64,000 bases of DNA from Lentzea xinjiangensis (lineage in GTDB: Bacteria > Actinomycetota > Actinomycetes > Mycobacteriales > Pseudonocardiaceae). A program made the translations under genes and the position numbers. Positions 32,108-39,754 of the stretch are shown piece after piece. Under the pieces are notes generated by a model, which was given only the letters and a program-made list of their open reading frames with translations, did no database searches and was not told the origin of the DNA. The DNA lies in the NCBI RefSeq assembly GCF_900110955.1, contig NZ_FOFR01000018.1:1-64000 (forward strand), written 5' to 3'. Position 1 is the stretch's first letter, and each line of letters begins with the position of its first letter.

Positions 32108-33286
32108 CTACCGCCGCTCGAGCAGACCGAGACGCCCGAGCACGTCGTCGAGCATGCGTTCGGTCGCTGATCTCGAGGTCGTACCCAGCACACCGACCTT
32201 CGGCCGCACCGTCACCACCTGCCGGTCGCGGGCTCGCTCGCAGGTGATCTCCGCTTCGCGGACCACCGCCTGCACCGAGACACCCGAGCCCATGCCGATC
32301 TCGGCCTTGATGATGTCGCCGACGTTCCAGTCCACACCGAACCGGGCCCGGTCGGTGTCGATGGGCACGATGTCCACCGACTCCACCGGCCCCGACTCGT
32401 CCCGCCGGCGGTCCGCCGCCGCCTGCAGCTCCGTCCCGCCGTCCGTGTCGCTCGCGGCGCGCTGGTCCACGAAGTCCTCGATGCGCCGCCACGCGGCCGT
32501 CGCCGACGTGTTGTTCGCGGCCCGGAACATCCTGTCGTCCTCCTCGCCGCGGCCGCCGGCAATCACGTAGGTGGCCTGCGGGGCGGCGAGCCGGTACCGC
32601 AGCGACAGCAGGTTGCCGAGCGCGAGCGAGAACCGCGCCTTGCCGGCCCGGTTCGCCACCGCCGCGACGTGCACCGTGCGCGCGCCCGACGTGGTCGACG
32701 TGATCCACACCCGCAGGCCGCGCTGCTCCGCGATCGGCGCCACCACCTTCGACAGCAGCGGATCGAACCGGGCCTTCCACGCGATCGACGCCCCGATCGC
32801 CGGGTCGGCGATCGTCACCAGGCCGGGAACCTGCCGGTCCGCGAGAGCCACCGAGGCGGCGTTCGCGTCGATGTAGCCCAGGAGCACCGTCGACGCCGCC
32901 CCGGATCGCTCGTCGTACGCGGCCGCGGCCTGGCTCGTCGCCACGCTCGCCGGGTCCGGGTAGACGCGCCGCTCCTCCAGCACGGTCATGTCGTCCGGGC
33001 CGGACAGGATCACCCGCGGCGGCGTGCGGCCGCGCCGCGGGTCCGAGTCGTCGCCGACCGCGATGTCCACCATGTCGATGAGCCCGGAGTAGCCGGGCAG
33101 CGGGCCGCCGTCGAACACGATCCGCCAGCCCTCGCCGATCTGCAGCGTCGACTCGTCCAGCGGCGCCGACAGCGACCACTTCCCGACCCCGAGGTGCATC
33201 GGGTTCATGACCGCGCGCCGGTACGGAATCGGCCGGCGGCGCTTGCCGTCCGGGTCGATCGGGTACGCGACCGGCAGGCTCACCAC
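32108..33286 (-). CDS. Siphovirus Gp37-like tail protein (ReqiPepy6 Gp37 family)
   Basis: 392-residue baseplate/tail-tip protein, last gene of the late operon. Opening RRPIPYRRAVMNPMHLGVGKWSL and central WKARFDPLLSKVVAPIAEQRGLRVWIT are characteristic of the family that replaces the tail-associated lysin (Tal) in many actinophages. The GTG at 33286 follows GGAG at the right distance; another GTG at 33283 overlaps the Dit stop. The 3' end includes two CTCGAG sites, one using the rare AGA codon. Confidence 0.82.
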   Translation of the reverse strand: MVSLPVAYPIDPDGKRRRPIPYRRAVMNPMHLGVGKWSLSAPLDESTLQIGEGWRIVFDGGPLPGYSGLIDMVDIAVGDDSDPRRGRTPPRVILSGPDDMTVLEERRVYPDPASVATSQAAAAYDERSGAASTVLLGYIDANAASVALADRQVPGLVTIADPAIGASIAWKARFDPLLSKVVAPIAEQRGLRVWITSTTSGARTVHVAAVANRAGKARFSLALGNLLSLRYRLAAPQATYVIAGGRGEEDDRMFRAANNTSATAAWRRIEDFVDQRAASDTDGGTELQAAADRRRDESGPVESVDIVPIDTDRARFGVDWNVGDIIKAEIGMGSGVSVQAVVREAEITCERARDRQVVTVRPKVGVLGTTSRSATERMLDDVLGRLGLLERR

Positions 33287-34203
33287 GGCGAGCTCCAACG
33301 CTGATAGAACTCCAGCTCGATCTTCGACCCCGCGGACGCGCCGGACAGCGTGAGCGACAGCTGCGAGGTCCCGGCGGGCAGCGCCCACAGCGCGGCCCCG
33401 TCCGCCAGGTGCTCCCACCAGTCCACGCCAGGATCGTCCGGGTCCGCATCGTCGAAGAGGCGGATGTCCTGCCTGCCCGGCTCGGTCTTGATGACGAGCG
33501 TGTGCGCCGCGGGGATCGTCTCGGTGATCTGCAGTTGCTCGCCGGTGGTGTCGTTGCGCAGGATCAGGTCCGTGCCGGGCGGCGTGATCCGCCACGTGCC
33601 GTACGTCGCCTCCGTTCCGCCGTTGGTCACCGGCACGTCGCCGATCACCTGCGACGGGCTGATCTTCAGCGGCAGGAACGGGTCGCCGAGGAACGACACC
33701 GGGGCGGGCGGGTCCCACGCCAGCCGGGTCGGCTCCGCGTCGTACCAGTACGGGTCCGCGGCCAGCAGTTGCAGCCCGAAGCGCTGCCAGGTCGTGTCGC
33801 CGCCGAACTCGATGGTCTCCTCGTCCGGCAGGCCGCCGAGGTAGTAGCACCACAACCGCCGCTTGCGGCCGTCCGCCTGCTGCAACTCCAGTTGCCCAGG
33901 GGCGGGCTGGCCGGCCGGGGTCCGGGTGCGCACCGCGGCCTCAAGCGCGCGCAGGCGCGCGAGGAAGGTGTCGCGATCCGGGGCGCGTACGGCCATCGGA
34001 AGCATGGGCTGCTTCGGCACCGCGAAATCGGCTTCGACGACCGCGCCGTCCGCCCACGGGCTTTCGTCCGTGACCAGCTCGCGCGGCACCGCGCCGAGCC
34101 CGCGCACGCCCTTGTGGACCTCGTACCCGGCGGCCGCGTCGGTCAGCACGATCGGCGGCAACCCGTGCACCTCGGCCGGGATCCACGTGATCTGGCGGCT
34201 CAC
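33280..34203 (-). CDS. Distal tail protein (Dit, siphovirus tail component)
   Basis: 307 residues. The N-terminal half matches the Dit/phage tail family: an initial beta-hairpin, then TFLARLRALEAAVRTRT and QLELQQADGRKRRLWCYYLGGL. The C-terminal half is beta-rich and ends in a small galectin-like domain that may bind carbohydrate. Forms the hub between tape measure and Gp37. GTG 34203 overlaps the tape-measure stop (GTGA). Confidence 0.85.
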   Translation of the reverse strand: MSRQITWIPAEVHGLPPIVLTDAAAGYEVHKGVRGLGAVPRELVTDESPWADGAVVEADFAVPKQPMLPMAVRAPDRDTFLARLRALEAAVRTRTPAGQPAPGQLELQQADGRKRRLWCYYLGGLPDEETIEFGGDTTWQRFGLQLLAADPYWYDAEPTRLAWDPPAPVSFLGDPFLPLKISPSQVIGDVPVTNGGTEATYGTWRITPPGTDLILRNDTTGEQLQITETIPAAHTLVIKTEPGRQDIRLFDDADPDDPGVDWWEHLADGAALWALPAGTSQLSLTLSGASAGSKIELEFYQRWSSPW

Positions 34204-36938
34204 GCCAGCACCCCCTCGGCGATGTCGTGCATGACGTCGCGCAGCCACTGCTTCGACGGCATCGACTTGATCTCATGCAGGTGCAGGTTCTCGATGTGGA
34301 CCGGCGCGCGGCCGCTGCCGCCCGCCGCCAGGTACGGCTCACCGCCAGCCGGAGGCGCAACCGGGCCGGCGGTCTGCGACCGGTTCATCATCTGGTCGAT
34401 CGCGCGCGTCTCGGAGGCGGTGAACATGAAGCCGTCGCTCGGGAACACCGCGAGTTCCTCGCCGCGCTCGCCGACCTTCAACAGCTGGTTGGCCTTGAAC
34501 GCGCCGCCGTCAGCGCGCGGAGAAGGCAGCGGGAGCGGGAGGTTGTTCGGGTTCTGGTTGGGCGCGCTGCCCGTGACGATCTCGTTGATGAAGACGTCGA
34601 TCCACTTCCGCGAAGGCAGGTTGTCCAGCTTGGTGTGGATGCCGGTGATCACGCTCGACGCCTGGTCCGCCGCGGAGATCTTCACCTCCTTGCCGTTCGG
34701 CAAGCGGATCACGGCGTTACCTGCGCCGTCGATCGTGCGCGACGCACCCAACGCCGACAGCGACGTGTTGTCCATGTTCGCGATCACCGTCTGCAACGCC
34801 AGCGGAAGAGGCCCTTCCATCGTGGCCGCCAACTCCAGCGCCTTCGCCTGCTGGGCCTTCAGCGCCGCGGTCTGCGCTTCGACGCTGCCCTGGTTCGCGA
34901 AGTGCGCCGAAGCCTCCTTGCCCGCAGCCTCGATGACCCGCAGCGAAGCCGACTCGACCTGCTCCTTCGCGGCCCGGATCTCCAACTCGGTCGCGGTACC
35001 GGACTTGAGGGTGTCGTTCAGGTTCTTCCGCGCCTGGTCGTAAGCGGTCGTCGACATGCGCAACGCCAGGTTGTTCCCGGCCAGCAGCAGGGACAGGCTC
35101 AGCTGCTCCTGCATCCGGTCCACCAGCGTCTGAGTGGCGCGCGCCGCTTCGTACTGACTGTCCTTCAGCCGCTGCTGCGCCAAGGCGAGGAAGAACGACG
35201 CCGAAGACGCCTGCTCGGAGTCCTTGCCGTACTTCTCGACCGCGAACGAGTGATCCGCCGCTGCAGCGGACGCGTCAAGCTGCGCACGCTGCAACGTCGT
35301 CATCGCCCTCCGCTGCTTCGCGATCTCCTGCGTGACATCCTGCGAAGTCGGGATGAACGTGCGGGCAACGGTGCCAACCCAGCTGGCGGTATTCCGCTCC
35401 AGAAACCCCACCATCTCCGCGTTGCTCTGGAGCTTCGACCTTGCCTCAGCTGCAGCGTTACCGCCAGCCATGAGCTTGCCGGCCAGCTGATCCATCGAGC
35501 CGAACAGCGCATCGGTGGCGGCATCCAAGCCGATCAGGGCCGCGCCCGCGACCGCGCCGTAAGTGCCGACGAAGGACAGCGCCGACCCGAGGCCACGCAT
35601 TGCGCCACCCGCCCGGCCACCCTTCTCCCCGGCCGTCTGCATGCGGTCACCCGCGCGACCAACGACGTCACCGACCGCGCCGAACACGGCGGCACCTGCC
35701 CGCATGGACAGCAGCACACCGACGATCGTGCCGAGCGCGGGCGCCATCGGCCCGAGCACGGTCATGATGCTCGACAGCACGCCCAGCAGCGTCGAACCTG
35801 TCGACGCGAGCACCGGGAAACCGTTCTCCGCCAAGCCCTCCGCGGCGCCGGTCGTCTGGTCCAGCAGCACGCGCGCATCCGCGAACGTGCCCTGGAAGTC
35901 GTTCGCGAGCAACGCGACGATCCGGCCTCCGAAACCAAGCAGGGTCTCCAGCATCAGCCCGAGCTCGCCCGCGGAGCGGCCGGCGGCCGGGGCGCCTTCG
36001 GAGATCTCTTCGAAGAAGTCCGAGATGCCGCGTCCGGTGTGCTCCATGAGAGCATTCAGCCCGGCGACGGCCTGCCCGGACTGCTGCACGCTCTTGCGCA
36101 TGCCCGGCAACGCGTTCGTGGCCAGCTTGACCACGCCGTCCACGAGCATCGTCACCGACGGTCCCGCCTCGGCGGACATAGCCTTCAGCTCGGGACGCAT
36201 GCGCCGGAACCCGGCAGTCACCTGGTCAGCCGCGAGCACCAGCTCATCACGCAGTGGCGCCGTGATGTCCTCGGCGCCGTCCGCGATCTCACTGCCCGCC
36301 GCACTCCATGCGGTGACCATGTCGTCACTGCTGCGCTGCGTTGCGATCGCCAGACCGGCGAGCAGCGCCGGCACGCCGACCAGGCCCGCTGCGACTGCGG
36401 TGCCCGCCACGCCACCGGCGACGCCGAGCCCCAGCAGCGAGCCGGCGAACACCAGCGCGCCGCGGTTACCGCGCTCAGCCTCACGCGTAGCGAGCGCCTC
36501 GGCGACCGCCCTCGCGCGCGCCTTGGTCGCCGCCTCCTCGTCCTTCTTGCCCTTCGCCGCGACTGCTTCGGCAGCGCGCTCGGTGGCGTCAGCCTCCTGT
36601 TGCTTCAGCCGGACGGCTTCCTGCTCCAGGCGGATTGTGGTCTGGATCTGGGAGTCGTGCGCACGGCGCGCAGCGGCGAGGCGTTCCTCGGCCGCGACCA
36701 CCTTCTCGGTGGGGGCGTTCTCACGTAGGGCGTTGAGCGCCGCTTCGGCGACACGGACCTTGCCGGCGGCGTCCTCCTCAGCCTTGCGGGAGGCCTCGAT
36801 CTTGCGCGCGTTCGCCGCAGCCTTGGCGGCCGACTTGTCGCCCGCCTGGTCGAACTTTTCGAGCTCGCCACGGGCACCGGCCGTATCCGCCGTCACCTTC
36901 GCGTAGAGCTCGCCAACCAGCAGGGCCACGGACGTCAC
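34200..36938 (-). CDS. Tape measure protein
   Basis: 912 residues; sets tail length and serves as the DNA-ejection conduit. The N-terminal half is a long coiled coil (about 30-155), followed by hydrophobic helices around 165-205 and 385-415 (VLGPMAPALGTIVGVLLSM) and a helical remainder with further heptads. The C-terminus is more polar. GTG 36938 overlaps the frameshifted chaperone's stop by three bases. Confidence 0.93.
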   Translation of the reverse strand: MTSVALLVGELYAKVTADTAGARGELEKFDQAGDKSAAKAAANARKIEASRKAEEDAAGKVRVAEAALNALRENAPTEKVVAAEERLAAARRAHDSQIQTTIRLEQEAVRLKQQEADATERAAEAVAAKGKKDEEAATKARARAVAEALATREAERGNRGALVFAGSLLGLGVAGGVAGTAVAAGLVGVPALLAGLAIATQRSSDDMVTAWSAAGSEIADGAEDITAPLRDELVLAADQVTAGFRRMRPELKAMSAEAGPSVTMLVDGVVKLATNALPGMRKSVQQSGQAVAGLNALMEHTGRGISDFFEEISEGAPAAGRSAGELGLMLETLLGFGGRIVALLANDFQGTFADARVLLDQTTGAAEGLAENGFPVLASTGSTLLGVLSSIMTVLGPMAPALGTIVGVLLSMRAGAAVFGAVGDVVGRAGDRMQTAGEKGGRAGGAMRGLGSALSFVGTYGAVAGAALIGLDAATDALFGSMDQLAGKLMAGGNAAAEARSKLQSNAEMVGFLERNTASWVGTVARTFIPTSQDVTQEIAKQRRAMTTLQRAQLDASAAAADHSFAVEKYGKDSEQASSASFFLALAQQRLKDSQYEAARATQTLVDRMQEQLSLSLLLAGNNLALRMSTTAYDQARKNLNDTLKSGTATELEIRAAKEQVESASLRVIEAAGKEASAHFANQGSVEAQTAALKAQQAKALELAATMEGPLPLALQTVIANMDNTSLSALGASRTIDGAGNAVIRLPNGKEVKISAADQASSVITGIHTKLDNLPSRKWIDVFINEIVTGSAPNQNPNNLPLPLPSPRADGGAFKANQLLKVGERGEELAVFPSDGFMFTASETRAIDQMMNRSQTAGPVAPPAGGEPYLAAGGSGRAPVHIENLHLHEIKSMPSKQWLRDVMHDIAEGVLA

Positions 36939-37276
36939 GCTTGTGGCTGGGTGTCACCCTTGGAGATCGGCGGGGGTGGCGCCTTGCGCGAGCGCAGCGC
37001 GGTCCACATGCGCGACTCGAACGTCAAGCCGAACAGCAGCGTGGTGAACCGGCGCCACGTCATCCGGTCGAGCACGCCCGGCTCTGACAGGTCGAGCCCG
37101 TTGTACTCGCGCGTGAAGTCGGCTTCGATCAGCGCCCACTCTTCGAGGATCTCGCTCCAGCCGACTTTCGGGGCGGCTGCTTGGCGTTCTTGGCGGAGGG
37201 CTTCTTCCCAGAGGTCGTCGTCGATGAACTCCGGGAGCTCCTTGAGCGCCCCGTCGCCGGGGCCTTCACTGGGGGG
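36935..37276 (-). CDS. Tail assembly chaperone, -1 frameshift extension (GT part)
   Basis: No independent start is needed. A slippery heptamer C-CCC-CCA (minus strand, 37276-37270) inside the upstream chaperone gene allows a -1 shift. The shifted frame has no stop until 36935 and translates as a sensible helical protein (ELPEFIDDDLWEEALRQE ... WALIEADFTREYNGLDL ... TWRRFTTLLFGL), matching GT-type tail chaperones. The unshifted frame ends in a serine/arginine-rich stretch with no such look. It overlaps the tape-measure start. Confidence 0.75.
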   Translation of the reverse strand, partial: PPSEGPGDGALKELPEFIDDDLWEEALRQERQAAAPKVGWSEILEEWALIEADFTREYNGLDLSEPGVLDRMTWRRFTTLLFGLTFESRMWTALRSRKAPPPPISKGDTQPQA

Positions 37277-37659
37277 TCTGCGTCACCGCCGCCCGTCCAG
37301 GTGGCCAGGGCCTGATCTGCACCGAAGATGTGCCACGCGATCAGGGTCTTGCCTGCGCGTTCGATCTCGGTCCAGGTGAGGCCGTCGGCTTCCATCTCGG
37401 CGAGCCGGTCGCCGAGCAGGTCACGGATGAGGATGGCCTCGGACTTGTCGTCGAGCAGCTCCGCGTTCAGGTCGAGCTTCTGGCCGGCGATCACCGCGAG
37501 CGTGATCTTCGACGTCTCCTCGCGAACGCGCATGATCGTGAGACCGGCGCTCGCGGGGATGTCCGGGGAGAACGAGTAGGTCTTGCCGCCGATGGGCAGC
37601 TCCAGCGGTTCCCGATTGAGGGACTGCTGGAACCGTGCGAGGTCGGGGAAGGTGGGCAC
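37129..37659 (-). CDS. Tail assembly chaperone G
   Basis: 176 residues. The first 125 residues (FPDLARFQQSLNREPLELPIGGKTYSF ... LLGDRLAEMEADGLTWTEIERAGKTLIAWHIFGAD) form the chaperone domain that binds the tape measure protein. The C-terminal tail is low complexity because the alternative frame is the real continuation for a fraction of ribosomes. Confidence 0.8.
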   Translation of the reverse strand: MPTFPDLARFQQSLNREPLELPIGGKTYSFSPDIPASAGLTIMRVREETSKITLAVIAGQKLDLNAELLDDKSEAILIRDLLGDRLAEMEADGLTWTEIERAGKTLIAWHIFGADQALATWTGGGDADPPVKAPATGRSRSSRSSSTTTSGKKPSAKNAKQPPRKSAGARSSKSGR

Positions 37660-37670
37660 GGTCGTCTACC

Positions 37671-38126
37671 TCACGGGGTCGGGTCGTAGTCGGCGAGCTC
37701 GCCCTGGCCGAGCAGTTCGCACTGGAAGCGCGTGAACTCGGTGAGTGACCCGCCGGTGCCGTTCCACTGGGCTTCGGCGGTGCCCTGGTAGCCCTCGTCC
37801 GGGTTGAGCCGGTAGGCACGCCACTGCACGACCGCGGCGTCACCGACGAGCTTGCCCTTGGCCTTGAGGAACACCTGGCCGGGGTCGCGCACGTAGGCGG
37901 AGGTGTAGCCCTCCAGGCCCTCCAGCACGACCTTGTACTTCTTCTGGGTCGAGCCGTCGGAGCCCCATCCGTTCGAGTCGAACGTCGAGGTGTCCTGGTT
38001 GGTCGGCGAGATCTGGATGTCCTGGTTGCGCTGGCCCTTGACCTGGGTCCACACGGGCACGTCGACGGTGCCGGTGTTGACCTCGACCTTCCAGCCAGCG
38101 AGCGGGATTTTCGTGAGTTCGGCCAT
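37671..38126 (-). CDS. Major tail protein
   Basis: 151-residue tail-tube protein: MAELTKIPLAGWKVEVNTG start, then the beta-sandwich core with DIQISPTNQDTSTFDSNGW and KKYKVVLEGLEGYTSA. Short for the family, without an added Ig-like domain. ATG 38126. It precedes the chaperone/tape-measure genes as in other siphoviruses. Confidence 0.85.
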   Translation of the reverse strand: MAELTKIPLAGWKVEVNTGTVDVPVWTQVKGQRNQDIQISPTNQDTSTFDSNGWGSDGSTQKKYKVVLEGLEGYTSAYVRDPGQVFLKAKGKLVGDAAVVQWRAYRLNPDEGYQGTAEAQWNGTGGSLTEFTRFQCELLGQGELADYDPTP

Positions 38127-38140
38127 GCCGCCATGTCTCC

Positions 38141-38602
38141 TTAGGACGGATCGGTGTTCGTTTCGAGCTGGACGTTCTGCATCCAGCGCTGACGGCCGCG
38201 CGCATCCGCAGGAAGGGGAAGCGGCTCGGACGATGTGGCGACGCACTCGGTGACGTGCAGCCGATGCTCCGGCGAGCTTGGTGCCCACACGGTGTTGAAG
38301 GTGCCGTGCACCGCGTCCACGCAGGCCTTGACCAGCGACCGCACGGGAAGCGACGGGCCCGGCTCGTCCAGGCCGACAAGGCCCAGCAGCGGGTACGCCC
38401 ACGCCGACACCTTGTCCGGCGCTGGAGAGGGCCGGGTCACGATCAGCAGGCAGCGACCGGCCTTGTCCGGCGCCGACTCGATGTACGCAGGCGGCAGCGA
38501 GCCAGCGCTGTCAGGCGGGTACCTGACCAGCCCCAGCGAAGCCAGGTGCGTTGCGAGCGCAACCGAGGACGCCACATCGCGAGGTTCGCGGCGCGGTGTC
38601 AC
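38141..38602 (-). CDS. Tail terminator-like protein
   Basis: 153 residues, between the HK97 gp10-like protein and the major tail protein, which is the usual place for the tail terminator. A conserved WAYPLLGLVGLDEPG and a final PADARGRQRWMQNVQLETNTDPS are seen. Assignment is by position. GTG 38602. Confidence 0.6.
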   Translation of the reverse strand: MTPRREPRDVASSVALATHLASLGLVRYPPDSAGSLPPAYIESAPDKAGRCLLIVTRPSPAPDKVSAWAYPLLGLVGLDEPGPSLPVRSLVKACVDAVHGTFNTVWAPSSPEHRLHVTECVATSSEPLPLPADARGRQRWMQNVQLETNTDPS

Positions 38603-38612
38603 CAGCAGCGGG

Positions 38613-38966
38613 TCAGCTCAAGGCGTCCCGCAGCTTCCCGGCGATGTACGCGTGGTACCGCGGGCGGTTCTCGTCGAGCGGGCCGGACAGGTAGTGGTCG
38701 GTGCCGACCTCGTGATGGAAGTCCTCGCGCCTGTGCTGGATCTCGTCGTAGGGAGGCGCGTCGTACGACACCGCGCCGTGCACGACGTCCCCGCCCCCGT
38801 CCACGCTGGCCTTGCCGGACCGCTGCAGGTCGCCCTGGTCGTACGGAGTTCGCTCGCGCGAAACCGACAGCAGGTCCTCGGTGACGTCACGCACAGCCTC
38901 CGCGCTAGCGCCCTGGATCGCCGCGATCGCCGCGCTCACCCCCGACGTCCAACGGACTTCGCTCAC
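38613..38966 (-). CDS. HK97 gp10-like head-tail protein
   Basis: 117-residue protein with a helical N-terminus (AAIAAIQGASAEAVRDVTEDLLSVSRERTPYDQGDLQRS), resembling HK97 gp10 proteins that join head completion to the tail. The DQGDLQRSG motif is characteristic. Start GTG 38966 overlaps the previous gene's end. Confidence 0.75.
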   Translation of the reverse strand: MSEVRWTSGVSAAIAAIQGASAEAVRDVTEDLLSVSRERTPYDQGDLQRSGKASVDGGGDVVHGAVSYDAPPYDEIQHRREDFHHEVGTDHYLSGPLDENRPRYHAYIAGKLRDALS

Positions 38967-39301
38967 TGCGTCCACACCTCCCGGTGCATCACCGCGCCGT
39001 TCCACCACGCCAGCTCATCCACCATCTCGACGAGCCGCTCGGCGCCATCCACGACGACCTTGTCGCCCGGCGCACACGGCCTTGAACCAGGCCAGAAGAT
39101 GCACAGGTTCAGCACCACGACGCGGCCGTCAGCGAGCTGCACTCGCTTCGACACCTTGTCCACCCGGCAGCCCGGCTCAACGTCGACCGCGGCAGCCCAC
39201 CGGGCGCCGTCGCCGCCGTCGTCCAGCTGCGCCAGGTGCTGAACGGGATTGCCCTTCTCCACCGTGTGCGTGGGCGGGATGAACCCGCCGAGCAGGCTCA
39301 C
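38963..39301 (-). CDS. Head closure (stopper) protein
   Basis: 112-residue beta-rich protein (IPPTHTVEKGNPVQH ... GARWAAAVDVEPG ... VVLNLCIFWPGSRPCAPGDKVVVDGAERLVEMVDELA) with the beta-barrel look of SPP1 gp16-type stoppers. Two adjacent GTG codons could start it; 39301 gives a four-base overlap with the preceding gene. Confidence 0.65.
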   Translation of the reverse strand: MSLLGGFIPPTHTVEKGNPVQHLAQLDDGGDGARWAAAVDVEPGCRVDKVSKRVQLADGRVVVLNLCIFWPGSRPCAPGDKVVVDGAERLVEMVDELAWWNGAVMHREVWTQ

Positions 39302-39747
39302 CACGACGGCACCCCGCCGCCGAGCAGGTTCGCCGCCAGCAGCGCCTCGATTGCCTCGACCGGCACACGGTCCGCGGACCGGCCGATCTTCGCGCCGCCA
39401 CTCCCGCCGGACTTCGACCCGCCCGACACCGACAGCTTTCCGGCAGTGACCGACCCGCCCGCGGCGATGACCTCGGTGAGCCCTTCGCCGCCGAGCTGCT
39501 GGGCGAGCTGCTGCGCCTCGAACCGGGCCTTCACCGTCTCGGCGACCGCGGCGACGATGTGGCCGCGCTGCTCCTCGTCCGCGGCGCGGTCGGTCTCCTC
39601 GTCGAGCACGGGCCAGCGGAGGACCTTCGCGCCGAGCGTGCGCGCGCACCGGTCGATCATGCGCTGCACCGCGGAGTCCTCGGTGCCTGCCGGGATGTCG
39701 CCGGCGTCGAGGTAGCCGCGCACTTCGGCCACGGTCGCCCAGATCAT
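39298..39747 (-). CDS. Head-tail connector (gp6-like adaptor)
   Basis: 149 residues: an N-terminal helical adaptor domain (WATVAEVRGYLDAGDIPAGTEDSAVQRMIDRCARTLGAKV) and a glycine/serine-rich linker (SGGSKSGGSGGAK) before the C-terminal helix. ATG 39747 is favoured over GTG 39753 because GAGG lies five bases before it. Confidence 0.75.
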   Translation of the reverse strand: MIWATVAEVRGYLDAGDIPAGTEDSAVQRMIDRCARTLGAKVLRWPVLDEETDRAADEEQRGHIVAAVAETVKARFEAQQLAQQLGGEGLTEVIAAGGSVTAGKLSVSGGSKSGGSGGAKIGRSADRVPVEAIEALLAANLLGGGVPSW

Positions 39748-39754
39748 GTGCACC

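Larger units (their letters stand above)
31242..32177. repeat. Cluster of 18 CTCGAG palindromes
   Basis: The hexamer starts at 31242, 31307, 31383, 31418, 31442, 31462, 31523, 31544, 31565, 31599, 31703, 31762, 31841, 31932, 31998, 32010, 32117 and 32172. Spacing is irregular (12-107 bp) and there is no conserved flank. At 70% GC one such site per roughly 3 kb is expected by chance. The cluster crosses two plus-strand genes, a terminator and the end of a minus-strand gene. Confidence 0.95.

Noticed and set aside
36954..37139. Separate small gene between tail chaperone and tape measure
   Set aside because: The frame is a shadow; the -1 frameshift product explains this stretch much better.
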